Origin: Zygnema cylindricum
Taxonomy: Eukaryota > Streptophyta > Zygnematophyceae > Zygnematales > Zygnemataceae
NCBI GenBank assembly: GCA_037447655.1
Contig: JBBHKE010001896.1
Location: 1 to 42,742, forward strand
DNA length: 42,742 nucleotides
Direction of reading: 5' to 3'
A model generated the notes under the pieces. That model searched no databases and was not told where the DNA came from. It saw only the letters and a list, made by a program, of their open reading frames with translations. The translations under genes were made by a program, and so were the position numbers. This document shows, one piece after another, positions 10,746 to 21,590 of this stretch. Positions within the stretch are counted from its first letter, which is position 1; each line of letters starts with the position of its first letter.

Positions 10746-10750
10746 CTCCC

Positions 10751-11010
10751 AAAGGTATATGTCATTTTTGTAAGAAACCTAGGCACTATATGGCAGAGTG
10801 CACTAAGCTAACCGAGCTTTGGTTAAAGGAGGGGCAAATCGGTGGTACCCCGAGAGGAAAAAAAAAAGCCCTTGTGACACAGGTACATGAGGCGGAATCC
10901 GAGGAAGAGGACGATGAGCTCTTTTTAGATGAGGAGTTGGAGGCGAAAAACTAGGTTGAAATTCCACGAAGGCAGAAATGTGCTTACGGTGGATTGAAAG
11001 GTGAAGCACG
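10751..11010 (+). pseudogene. Copia gag, C-terminal part, outer element
   Basis: This resumes the outer gag after the nested insertion. The CCHC knuckle CHFCKKPRHYMAEC is at 10760-10801, with Arg where the inner copy has Gly before the His. Then come the basic patch and the acidic tail. A TAG at about 10952 ends the frame. Confidence 0.85.
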
Positions 11011-12270
11011 CTGGATTGTAGATTGAGGTGCCTCCATGCATATGTGTAAGGATAGGCACCTGTTCACTAAGATAAGAAAGATTCCCACCGTAGAGATAGA
11101 GTATAGGGATGGAAGGATAATCACCACTACTCTTCTAGGATCGGTAGATTTGAAAGTGTTAGTAGAAGGAAAGACATCCATGGTAACGTTCTCCGATGTA
11201 TTGTTTATGTCGGAGCTGAACAAAAACCTCATCTCTACATCTGTATTAGATGATAAGGGTTTTTTTACTAGCACTAGGGAAGGAGTTTTTACTGCTAGTT
11301 TTGAGGAGGATGTCTATTTCATTTGTGAGAAAGGTAGCCATGGGATGTTTAGGCTGGTTTTAAGAAATGAAACGAAGAAACTTTATTATGCTGGTGTTCA
11401 TGATATTATGATGTGGCATAAGAGGCTTGGGCATGTGAATCTAGACAAGTTAACAGAGATGAAAAAGATGGGAGTGGTGGAAGGGATTAAGTTCAGTGAG
11501 AGTGATAATATAAGTGATTGTAGTGGATGTGCTCAAGGTAAAGCACACAGATTACCCTATCCTATAACAACCACCTATAAGGGAGAAAAAATTATAGATC
11601 TAGTACACACAGATATTTGGAGACCGGCTAAAGTGCCCTCACTGGGGGGGAAGAGTTTAATGATGACTATCACTGATGATTGGTCTCAGTATTCCCAGGT
11701 GTATTTTTTGAAAAACAAGTCAGAAGCTCAGGATTGTTTTAGACAATATAAAGCATGGAGTGAAAAACTCCATGAAACTCCAATAAAGAGAGTAAGGAGT
11801 GACAATGGTGGGGAGAATACTTCTAACTAGTTTGAAGATTTTCTGAGGGAAGATGGAGTCCTACACCAAAAGACAGTTCCATAAAACCTGGAACAGAATG
11901 GGGTGGCTGAAAGGTTAAATAGAACACTAAGTGATAATGCTAAAAGTATGTTGTCAGATAAAAAGATAGGAAAAAGGTTTTGGGCATAAGCAATGAAGTG
12001 TGATAATTACCTCAAAAATAGAGTTCTTACTTCAGCTAAAAAAGATTAAACACCTTATGAGAGATGGACAGGCCGGAAACCAGACATATCTCACTTAAAG
12101 GTTTTCGGCAGTCAAGTATTCAGTCTAGATACAGATCGCTCCAATTGGAAGCTACATCATAAAGGAAAACCGGGATACTTATTAGGATATAATGAGGATG
12201 TTAATGGATATAGAGTTTACGATCTAAAAAGGGAAGATGTAATCTTAGTAAAGCATCTAGTAGTTATTTA
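11011..12270 (+). pseudogene. Copia protease and integrase, outer element
   Basis: The protease active site Asp-Ser-Gly has its Ser codon changed to TGA (11021-11029: GAT TGA GGT). From 11036 the frame runs open for 264 residues through the protease body and the integrase zinc domain (MWHKRLGHVNLDKL, CSGCAQGKAHRLPY), then TDDWSQYSQVYF and RSDNGGENTSN, ending in a TAG at 11828-11830. The rest (PEQNGVAERLNRTL region to about 12270) has several stops. It is inactive as encoded. Confidence 0.87.
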
Positions 12271-12283
12271 TGAAGGAAAGTCA

Positions 12284-13713
12284 TTGGATTCCTTCAAGTA
12301 TACAAAGTCAATAAAAATCAAATTTGAGTCAGAAAATTCCGATGACTTTGAGCTTCCTAACTATCCAGGTTTTAGAGAAGATGACATTCTTGCAGGTAGA
12401 AATCAAACCGAAAAGGACTCGGCTGTGGAAACTCCAGTGAGAATTCTACTCGAAGCGGAAGACGTGGTGGAAATTGATTCGGAATCAAGGGATAGGGGAG
12501 AAGCCGAGTTTGTTCGAAAGAATCCACAAGAACCATCTATTCCGGCCTTAGATTTTGAGGGGGGAAGGAGAAGTAGCAAAAGACTGCAAGAAAAACAGGT
12601 TAATAACAAGGTAACTAAACTATCTCATCAAGATGAACCTCAAACTTATGGAGAGGCGATGACTTGTCCAGAAAGAAATCGGTGGAAGACAGCCATTAAT
12701 GAGGAGATGGCCTCAATTATGGCAACCGATATTTGGGAGCTGGTGGATTGTCCACCTAACCGAAAACCAATTCAAATTAAAACTGAACCTAGATAACACA
12801 ATCGAGCGCTACAAGGCCCGATTAGTGGCAAAGGGATTTACACAAAAGGAAGGAATTGACTACGAGGAAACCTTTGCCCCGGTGGTCTGATTTCCCTCCG
12901 TCCGCATACTTCTCAGCCTGGCAGCAGCGGAAGACATGCAAGTGAAGCAGATGGACATCAAGACAACCTTTTTGAATGGAGAATTGGAAGAGGAGATCTT
13001 CATGTGACAACCCGAAGGGTTTGTGGAGGAAAGAGAGGAGAGTAAGGTATGCCGGCTGATTAAATCTCTTTATGGTTTGAAACAGGAGCCTCGACACTGG
13101 AATAAGAAACTTGATGAGTTTCTTACCGGTCTGGGATATATCCGAATCAGCTCAGATCACTCAATCTATGTTTTCGAAGATGAGGAAGGTTTTATGTTTA
13201 TTGCAATTTATGTTGATGATTTGCTTGTTTTAATAAATCAATGAAAAAATTAATAAACTGAAAACCGATCTTAAGAGGAGGTTTGAAATAAAGGATATGG
13301 TGGAAGCAAAATATAATTTGGGAATTCAAGTAGAGAGAGACCGAAAAAGAAATATTATAAGATTGACTCAAAATGAAGCAATAGGGAACATGCTTGAAAA
13401 ATTTCAAATGGATAAAGCTAATAGTTGTACAACTCCAATGGATTTAAAGAAGGGAAGTGAGGGGAGTGAGGAAGAAGAAGTCATAGTCTTAGACGAGGAA
13501 TTATCTCCTGAAAAACAGAAGTTCATGCAGACTATTCCTTACACGCAAGTAGTGGGAAGTCTAATCTATTTTATGAATTGTACCCGGCCGGATTTAGCTG
13601 CAGATGTAGGAGTGCTGAGTAGAAGTCTAAATGCTCCCACTAAGAGGGATTGGGAGGCAGCTAAGAGAGTTCTTAGATACTTGATAGGAACTAGGGATCT
13701 ATGGTTGCATTAG
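12284..13713 (+). pseudogene. Copia reverse transcriptase, outer element
   Basis: The acidic linker and RT follow the inner copy closely. There is a short deletion at about 12770 (the CKWVF segment is missing, changing the frame), a TGA replacing the Arg after APVV (12887-12889), and a TGA in the FM-RQPEGF motif at about 13004. YVDD survives at 13209-13220. A frame change follows at about 13235, then an open run from 13297 to a TAG at 13711-13713. Confidence 0.87.
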
Positions 13714-14202
13714 GGTAGGGAGAATACTGACATCACTACTTGGAGTGATGCTAGTTATGGTGATGCTCCGATGAGGAGATGTACTTCTGGATATGTATTA
13801 TATCTGGGTGATGGGGCTTGCTGTTGGAGGAGCAAACAGCAAAAAGTTATTGCTCAGTCCACCATGGAGGCCAAGTATATGGCCTCTTGCTCTGCTGTAA
13901 AAGAATTGACGTGGGTCAAGTCTTTGCTTGGTGAGCTTGGTCACCTTAAGAGTGGTGTGCAAATTTTTTTTTGTGATAATCAGGCAGCAATCGCTATTTC
14001 TGCCAATCCTAAACATCATTTTAAAGCCAAACACATGGACATCAGACTCAGCTTTGTTAGAGAGAAAGTAGAAAACAAAATAATCAGTTTAGAGTACCGA
14101 CCAGATAGTGAGATGGTAGCAGATATGATGACCAAACCTGTGCCTTCCCCTAAGCTAATTTTTTGCAGGGAGAAGTGTGGTCTGAAATTAAAGATTGACT
14201 AG
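13714..14202 (+). pseudogene. Copia RNase H, outer element
   Basis: This follows the RT across the TAG. MRRCTSGYVLYLGDGACCW, STMEAKYMASCSAVKEL (Lys where the inner copy has the acidic Glu), FCDNQAAIAISANPKHHF and RPDSEMVADMMTKP are open from 13771 to TGA 14200-14202. The run at the C-terminus that is interrupted in the inner copy is intact here. Confidence 0.87.
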
Positions 14203-14215
14203 AAAATAAGGGGAG
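14203..14215 (+). other. Polypurine tract, outer element
   Basis: AAAATAAGGGGAG sits directly before the 3' LTR of the outer element and is identical to 9685-9697. Confidence 0.88.
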
Positions 14216-15270
14216 TGTAGAAATTAATGGTCCATTTAAAAGTGTTTTCTAGGTCTAAATAAAAATATAGAAAGAAGCCGAGGCAGTCTACCTCTAACTT
14301 CTCACTCCAACTCTCAAACTTGTCGGAGTCACTGAGAAATTGGAGAGGGAGCTAGAGCCATGGCTATCTAGGCTATCCAGAGGTTTACGAGAATTATATA
14401 TTAGGTAGTGGTTTATTTACTAAAAGGTATATGTCACCCACAAGATTTGATCCTGGTACCTACCGGACGGCAGATAGCCACTAGCCAGTAGCCTTAGCCG
14501 TTAAGTCTTTAACTTGTGTTACGTACTATACGGTTTGATATTTAATTAAACATTATCAGGTAGGATTATTTATTTAATTGTAACTATTTAAGGGATACAT
14601 AGATCCAATAATGTAAAAGTACAGATTACGTACAGATAAGAAATCAATACCGCGCATTTATTTCTTTAATGAAACGAAGACCGCGCATGTATTTATTACA
14701 GCTACGATTAAATGTGAATTTAATCGGACGGCCGGAATTAACGCCGAGATCGCGGAAGAGGATTTCGGTGGTTTGTGGTCATCGCCACATCGGATGACAT
14801 GTGGCGGAATGACATTGGATCGCGGCATCTCCGAGGATTAAGGGAGCGAATCCGGACATACCACGTGTCGACATTTAGGCCATGTCGTACTGTGTCCGTA
14901 TAGAAAGTACACCGGCAACTGTACTTTTGTGTACGGAACTGTAATCTGATTGGCTCCGTACATCAGTAGATAGAGTCTGTGAGTGAGATAGGACTTAGAA
15001 AAATTAAGAGATAGGACCCTCTCTCCTAGAGATCTTCTGTACAAAAGGTCAACTTTGACCCTCCATAACTTACTGCTCAGAGAAGCAAATTCAGAGATTC
15101 TTTTTGTTATTGACTCAGGGGAGTCTTGTCTTTATAGGGGTGAAGGTGGTCAGAGTTATTATGTGGGAGGGTGGCAGTTGTTTTTGCTGAAACAAAAAGG
15201 GGTCAAGGTTATCCTAGAGGCTTCTTGGAAGCTGTCCACTCTGAGGACTTATGAAGGTCTCAGAGTTTCA
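14216..15270 (+). repeat. 3' LTR of the outer copia element
   Basis: 1,055 bases, TGTAGAAATT to GAGTTTCA, followed by the GAAAC target copy. It shares AATGGTCCAT with the LTR at 2385. The hairpin is at about 14895-14936 and the W-box pair at 15047-15060. Confidence 0.93.
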
Positions 15271-15275
15271 GAAAC

Positions 15276-16119
15276 TTTGAAGGAACTATTTTTGAGACTA
15301 TAAAAATGGAAAAGAAAAAATGGGGAGGAAATATAATGCGGTTTTTTGAGTATGGCGGGGGGCAGCAGATGAGTATGGGCACCAACAACGACATGACATG
15401 TTGTATGTGAAAACCAACCCTGACATCAGTGTCCACTCTTAGCTTCCGACATTCGCGTTGTCGTACACGTTGTACACGTGTACCGTGGATTAGAGGGTCT
15501 ACGTTTAGGCGGCAATCTCAAGGGTGTTGGCGCGCCTCTACTTGGGCCTGCATGGTATTGCGCATGAACAACAACCTTAGGAAACCCCGGCATTATCATG
15601 AGAAATCCGACATTACCACTTTTGATTACGTGTGATAGCCTCTTCCCACTGGAAAAAATTAACTTTCGCAACAGACGTTTGTTCAAATAATGTACGGCTT
15701 TCCGAGCACCGACTTTGTTGTTCTCGGAAGTTCCCGAAAAACCGTTCAATATAACTTCCTCAAATATTTGAGGGTATTGAAGTCGGGTTAAGGTTGCGTT
15801 TTCATTGAACATGCCAACGGTAAGCCCAAAAGTTTACGAAGCAAAAACAACATCCGAACTGCTATTTCATTGTTTTTGCGCGTAAAAATTGTCCAACTTT
15901 GAACTACAGTCGTCGTTTTTCGAACATAGTAAGTTTTAAAAACTGCAGATTTGTTTTCGCGCCTATGTTTGATGACGTCGAAGCGTGTGACGTGTCATGG
16001 GACACCTTTAATCGGAGTTACGTGCCAAAATTTCGGTGTGAACAAGACCCGTTTTCCGATGAGTTCTGGGAAAATCATCGGAATGGGCAAAAAGTTACAA
16101 ATACTCGTGTGGGAATAGG
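15276..16119. other. Intergenic, no gene recognised
   Basis: Short open frames only, without recognisable domains or codon bias. It joins the target side of the copia nest to the first hAT-like element. Confidence 0.6.
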
Positions 16120-17115
16120 CATAGTTCAAAAGTAGGTGACCGTACGCCCATACAATATGCCTATTGTACGCAAAACATACAATATGCCCTTAAGACCCAT
16201 ATTGTATTGGCCGCAAAATGAAGTAAAATAGGGACAGGGTTGAGTTACACATCGATCAATAGAGAATTAAGCGACATGCCTAAATTTTGAAAAAAAATCG
16301 GACAAAAACAAATATTTCTGTGAGTTTTTAGGGACTTTTTATTTAAACCGTCAGATTTGGACGATCGGACGGTCACTGATCAAAGTAGGCGATTTTAAAA
16401 AGATCACATGAAAAGCCCATAACACAACTTACGAAAGGACAATCTGTCATATTAGCGTCTTCAATTTTGAGGGCCACACTAAATAAAGCCTCAAATTGAC
16501 CAACCAGGCAGTATGGGACGATAAAAAAAATAAAATACCACCCTGCCAAAAAAATTACCAAAACCTACGGACCAACCCCGTTGGTGTTCACACAGTCGAA
16601 ACGCGGCTGTCAGACGAATGTGTGTGAACGGGGTTTTTTACGACATGGTTTTTTTCCCTTTTTAGAACGCACATTCTCATGTGTCCGCTGTTACTAAAAT
16701 TAATTTATTGTACTTTTTTAACTTATAAAAGGTACATTTATGTACGGTCTGACACTGACCGTACACCACTCTATTTAAGAGACAACGTACTTTCATTTTT
16801 TACGGTACTTGGATAATAACCCTAATTAGAGTAATGAAAAATATAGAGTAAACTACGCTATTTGAGAATTTTCCCGGTTTTTTTTTTTTTCCCGGTTTTT
16901 TTTCCCACGGAATGTCATCCTAAGCCGTGGTCAGTTCGCTAAAAAATTCCGTCCGGCGGCGTGCGCTGTACTTTGATCTTACGTCAGATTCGGACGTTCG
17001 TACAGGAGTGTGCACGACGCACACACATACAGAATGCCTACGTTGCGAGAGTTTTGTGCAAAGTTTTGTGCGCCTACCAAAGGCCCACCATAAAAAAGCC
17101 TACTTTTGAACTATG
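16120..17115. mobile_element. hAT-like nonautonomous transposon, long form (996 bp)
   Basis: It has terminal inverted repeats of 17 bases (CATAGTTCAAAAGTAGG at 16120; its complement ends at 17115) and a perfect 8-bp target duplication GGAATAGG at 16112-16119 and 17116-17123. Length 8 and CA...TG ends are typical of the hAT superfamily. No transposase ORF is present. Its first about 315 bases and last about 47 match the 277-bp element at 32948. The middle (about 16435-17068) is extra and resembles parts of the MITE at 26286 (GGTACATTTATGTA, GACCGTACACCAC). Confidence 0.9.
16574..16635. repeat. Inverted repeat inside the hAT-like element
   Basis: AACCCCGTT...GTTCACACA pairs with TGTGTGTGAACGGGGTT across a short spacer; one arm has a six-base insertion. 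A hairpin is possible. Its role is unknown. Confidence 0.5.
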
Positions 17116-17123
17116 GGAATAGG

Positions 17124-17962
17124 CTATCACATAGAAGCAATTCAACTGTCGACTGGAGTGTTAAACGCTTCCGACTGCCCGAAAACTGTTCAACCCGACC
17201 GTATTACAACACGGTATCATTGGGCAGCGAACACTTGCTGAATTGTAGCCCGGCCGATTGCGATTGAAAGTTACGATTCGCACCTTATGATTGACGGTCT
17301 TAAATTAAAAGTTGGAAGTGTGCACGCAGAAAAGATATTTTAAGCTGCGTTCTTGTCACTAATAGGCTTGGATTGTGATACACGGTGTATTGTACTATTT
17401 TTCCGTACCGCACCTCACATGTACGGACACTACCCAAATCTCAACCCTAATTTTCGCCCTAATTCTCTATCACTGTTACAATCCTCCACCAGCTCCCCTC
17501 ACTTCCCCCTGATCTCCTGCCTCCCTTCCCCTATGCCCTCCCCGTCGTGTCTACCCTCCCATATTCTCGCGTCAACCGGTGTCCCTCTGTTTATGTTTCT
17601 TCCAGTGACAGATTCGGTAGTATTGCTGACATCACCTTGCATTTGATGACGGCATTGCTAGATTACCTTCACTTTTTGAGCAGAACTCATTAGTCTGTAA
17701 CCCTTCTTTTACCTTTTGTCTCCCACCTCCCCTCCTCACCTGCATATTTCTTCCCTCCTGTAGCTAATTTTTTCTTTACTAAGATTATATTTCTTAAAAA
17801 AGACGTCTATTTGACGCAAGTATTTGGTGAGCTTGCTAGTCTCTGTATTGTATTCTAGTTTGACAAAAAAAATGTTCTACTACCGTCTAATAAAATCCGC
17901 TTATCAGAACGAAATTTGAATTTCAAGATAATAAGGATAGAGACGCCTTCGAGTTCAAGAAG
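17124..17962. other. Intergenic, upstream of the kinase gene
   Basis: No domain-bearing ORF. A pyrimidine-rich stretch lies at 17460-17570. It probably includes the promoter of the gene starting at 18089, but I cannot point to a convincing TATA box. Confidence 0.5.
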
Positions 17963-18088
17963 GTGAAAGTAAATCCAGCCAGTCAAGACTGCGAAATTAG
18001 GGTTTCTCCGCTGTGCCGCTGCTGTCGGTCTGCAGCTTCTGATTCCTGTGCTTTCCTCGCCTCGCCGGCTATAGCCTGGCTGCCGAGC

Positions 18089-18799
18089 ATGCTGAAGCGG
18101 AAGGCCGTAGAAAGGAGCCTTCAAGATGATCCGCTTGGCGCGCTGCGCACTATTCCTGCCGAAGAAGTGAAAGGCGCCTGCATTGACAGACTATATGAGA
18201 AGCCTTGGGGAGTCTACCGGGGGTGCTTTAAGGGTTCCTGGGCGGTGGTCCATGTTTTGGGACGTGACGACAACGCGGCTAATGTTGTACGGAAGTTGCA
18301 GTGCGTGAACCATCGCCACGTGGCAAAGATCATAGGCTGGTGTCGCGACATTAGAAGCATTGTCGTGGAGGGACCATCTTTGTACAATTTAAGGGACCGA
18401 ATAAAGCGTAGTGTTCTTCCATGGCCGGACTGCTGTCGGATAGCAGACGAGGTGGCATCTGCAGTTGCGCTTTTGGCTAGTCGAAGCAGCAGAGTGAGAA
18501 TAGATCCTTCCCTTGTATTCTTCGATAAAGACAGGAACAGCAAGGTTGTTTACATCCCCGGCGGATCCGACAAGGCAACTCAGAGTTTTGGCCGTTTTCT
18601 AAAAGAGATGGTGGAGAAACCACTGCAGCGTATCAATGCCATCCCTGCAGCTGATCTGGGTGACTATCTTAAAACAGGAGGCGGTCTGATGAGAGAACTC
18701 CTTCTGGTGGCTGACACTTGTGGAAACGATGAAGATCCTCCATCCATGGAAAAAACTGCAGCGAAAATTGCCAAAATTGCCGAAAAAGCCAATGGGAAG
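18089..18799 (+). CDS. Tandem kinase gene, exon 1: first pseudokinase-like domain
   Basis: 237 residues from ATG 18089. An in-frame ATG at 17963 would add 42 Cys/Ser-rich residues, but alignment with exon 2 favours 18089. The residues follow the middle of a protein kinase: HRHVAKIIGWCRD matches the HPHILPLIGYE of exon 3, the ligand-clamp Glu and LRDRI follow, then WPDCCRIADEVASAVALL matches WKDKVRICREMASAVAYM. Where a kinase has HRDLKP-N this has VRIDPSLVFFD, so the catalytic Asp and Lys are missing; no glycine loop or DFG is seen. It is a likely non-catalytic scaffold or regulator of the active domain. It ends GGGAAG before the donor GTCAGG, phase 0. Confidence 0.7.
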
Positions 18800-19386
18800 G
18801 TCAGGCATCCCTCCACACCCCCTTCGCCCTCCTCCACCTCAACCCGCAGTGGTCTGACATCCTTGTAACTGTGCTGTTTATGCCAAAAGGCCATAGGATT
18901 TATTTATATATTTCATTGTTGTTTATTGTTATTTCTTTTTTGTCTTGGGGATTATAGATAGGTAGATTGAATCACTTTGTTCCCATCCTTTTTTTTGTTT
19001 TGTTTTTTTTCGTTTTTTCAAATGCACTTGGGTTCTTTTAATTGTCGTTTTTTTTTTTTTTTCCCTTTTAACCGTTTTGGTGTGTAAGAATTGTGCACAA
19101 AATGATGCGCTGTTGTACCAAAAAATCGTTTGCAAATGAAGTTCAAATTTAATTGATGTCACTAAGTTCAGACCGATAATTCAAAACGAATCCTGGGTAA
19201 AGCTAAATCTTTGGCATCATATGTTTTGATAATACGATAAAATCACATCTTTGAGGCACGTAATCTTTGCAAAAAGACATAATATTGCCAATACCCTCCC
19301 TGCTCCCCCTCGCTCCCCCATTGCACCCCCTTTTGCCTGCCTGGCCCTGCCGCTGACTGCCACGTGTGGGGCCCACCACTGTGCAG

Positions 19387-20123
19387 ATGAAAGATATTCT
19401 CAGAGTCATCCCTACACTCTCTCAGAAGCAAGTGGAGGACGCCCGACATGGGCATTGCATGGAAATGATATATTCGGGCTTGAGCACATTCTGCAGGGGG
19501 ACGTTGCAGGGAGCACCCGTGCTGGTCCTTGCTTTTGATAGTCCTCATCTTATTACTATTCCCCAGTTTAATGTGGGAGCCATCGTATTGCAGATGCAGA
19601 GTATCAGCCATCTCCACGTGGCGAAGGTCGTAGGCTGGTGTCGCGAGAGTGGAAGAATTGTGGTGGAGGGACAAATAGGGAGGAGTTTAAGGGATAGGAT
19701 AGAGCAAGGTTTGGGTTGGAAGGATTGTTGTCGGATAGCCAACCAAATAGCGCTTACAGCACAATATTTTGAAAGACGAGGTAGTGGTGTCTATATAGAT
19801 TCTAAAGTTATAATTTTTGATGACTACGAGAATTGCACGCTTGTTCCCACGATTTATTGGCCGTATGAAGACATTGCACCTGCATGTCGTCGTTTTGGCC
19901 GGATGTTAAAGGAAATGCTGATGGGACCATGCTGCATGGAAATGTCACGTCACAAGATGATCTGAAAGCGAAGCTCGACCCTCGTGTGAAAGAATGGCCG
20001 AAAGTTGTGATTGAAAAAGTCACTCAACTCACTGCTGCGTGTCTGGAAAATAATATCACATCCATGGACAAAGTGGCAGAAGAGATGGACACTATCTGTA
20101 GAATAGCACTGGCGACCAATAAA
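19387..20123 (+). CDS. Tandem kinase gene, exon 2: second pseudokinase-like domain, frameshifted
   Basis: It begins after acceptor CACTGTGCAG in phase 0 and ends AATAAA before donor GTGAGG in phase 0, but 737 bases is not a multiple of three. The frame changes between about 19890 and 19975: GRMLKEMLMGP in the first frame continues as LKAKLDPRVKEWPKVV in another. The first half mirrors exon 1 (HLHVAKVVGWCRE, IVVEGQIGRSLRDRI, WKDCCRIANQIA, then a degenerate catalytic loop VYIDSKVIIFDD), so the exons arose by duplication. Both exons even end alike (NGK and TNK before GT-AGG). Either the gene is damaged or one base is wrong in the assembly. Confidence 0.65.
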
Positions 20124-20562
20124 GTGAGGCATCCTCTCTCTCTCTCCCTCCCCCTCCTCTCTTCCACTGGGTTTGTGGCTGTGCCACCTGTATGGAAAAA
20201 TCATCACCTGCATCTACGAGAAGATAGGACAGCAAAATAGAAAGGAGACATATTGTAATGGTGTCAACACTAGGGGTGGCAACTTTATGAGGAGGAGAAA
20301 TTATAGAAATAATAACAGAAAAAATAAAAACAAGGAGAATCCTTCTTATGTGAAAACATGACACCCGGGATGAAATCTCTCCCCTAAATTTTGAATCCTT
20401 TTTTAATCCGTACACATTAATCCACCCTGATGCCCTGTCCGACACACCGCTGACACCCCATCCAAACCCCCCTCTCTCCCCCTCCCCTTAAAATCACCCT
20501 GAAACCTGCCTAAAGAATGCATATAAGTTGGAGTTTCCCTTCACCGCAGCCCGCCTTCTATC

Positions 20563-20700
20563 TCTCTCTCTCTCTCCCTCTCCCTTTCCCTCTCCCTTTC
20601 CCTCTCCCTTTCCCTATCCCTTGCCCTCTCCCTCTCCCTCGCCCTCTCCCTCCCCCTACCTCTCCCTGTCCTTCTACCTCTCCCTCTCCCTCTCTTTTTC
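20563..20700 (+). repeat. CTCTCC-type pyrimidine tract in intron 2
   Basis: An imperfect (CTCTCC)n/(CCCTTT)n run lies in the 1,467-base intron between exons 2 and 3 (20124-21590). The open frames across it are low-complexity artefacts. Confidence 0.9.
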
Positions 20701-21590
20701 CTATATTTCAGTTATAGGAAACAGGTGACCTTATTGATGCAGTCAAGTATTTTAAATGTTTTACCGTGTTGGTGGAATTGTGGCATTCATTAGCTTTATA
20801 GATATGAATTTCTGCTCACCAAGATCTTCAATTATGTAAAGAATTATAAAACTGTTAGATGGTGCACCGCCTTCACTGCTTTGGACCTTTTTTGCCAAAC
20901 CATATGGCGACAGAAGATTGTGAGAGAATGAAATTCACCTTATTTTTGTCACATTGTGTCACGTCTCATCCTTTCTATATCATGGAGCGTTTGCTTCTCT
21001 TGTTATGTCAACAATTTTCTGTGTTTTGTCTAGTTTTGTTGCATTTACCTTGTACAGGTTTTGTCTCCCTTGCAAAATTTTGTCATGTTGCATGGCATTG
21101 CCACATTACATCACATTTTGTCTTTTGCACTTTGGTTTGTCTTGTTGCATCATGTCACTCCTCTCCCGTACTTTCGTGTTGGGGCCTATTGGATTCAGAG
21201 GATAGGTTTCCCTGCCTTTTTAATCACTTATTTTGCACTTTTCTTAATGGATCCGTTGTCATTTTTGTTGGGGTCAAAAGTACCAAGGAAAATGTTCGTT
21301 TGTGTGAAGAATATTCTTGTAGATGGGATCAAATTGAGTCTGGTAAACCACTTATGCTTATACAATCACATGTATGATTGAATTTCAGGGTACCTAATGG
21401 TTGTCGAAGATATGTCAACTTTATACCTTCTTTGGACTCATGTACCTTTTACATCTTTCATGCCACCATATCTTGGTTTGCATTTTTTTCTTAGCACGAG
21501 TATTGTCAACTTGAAATATTATGCCATCATCGGCAGGCGTTCAATGGCATATGAGTGTAAAAAACTAATTCCTTATCTCCGCTGCTGCAG

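Larger units (their letters stand above)
2385..15270 (+). mobile_element. Outer Ty1/copia retrotransposon, interrupted by a second copy
   Basis: This is an LTR retrotransposon in the copia order (gag, protease, integrase, reverse transcriptase, RNase H), bounded by LTRs at 2385-3432 and 14216-15270. The host target GAAAC is duplicated exactly at 2380-2384 and 15271-15275, which fixes both ends. The gag gene is split at 4299/10751 by an inserted relative (4300-10745). Without that insert the element would be about 6.4 kb. Stops and frameshifts run through gag and pol, so it is not autonomous now. The two LTRs differ from each other more than the inner pair do, and they share subfamily traits (AATGGTCCAT near the start), consistent with an older insertion. 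Confidence 0.95.

Noticed and set aside
10746-10760. Apparent deletion of the gag N-terminus after the LTR at 9698
   Set aside because: The LTR is the 3' LTR of the inner element. The CTCCC duplication shows that the following gag is the outer element's, interrupted rather than deleted.
17963-18088. Upstream in-frame start adding 42 residues to the kinase gene
   Set aside because: The extension is Ser/Cys-rich without similarity to exon 2; the ATG at 18089 better matches the duplicated module. Not excluded.
20859-21377. 172-residue ORF in kinase intron 2
   Set aside because: Cys/Leu/Phe-rich with no recognisable domain; it lies wholly within an intron bounded by phase-matched splice sites.
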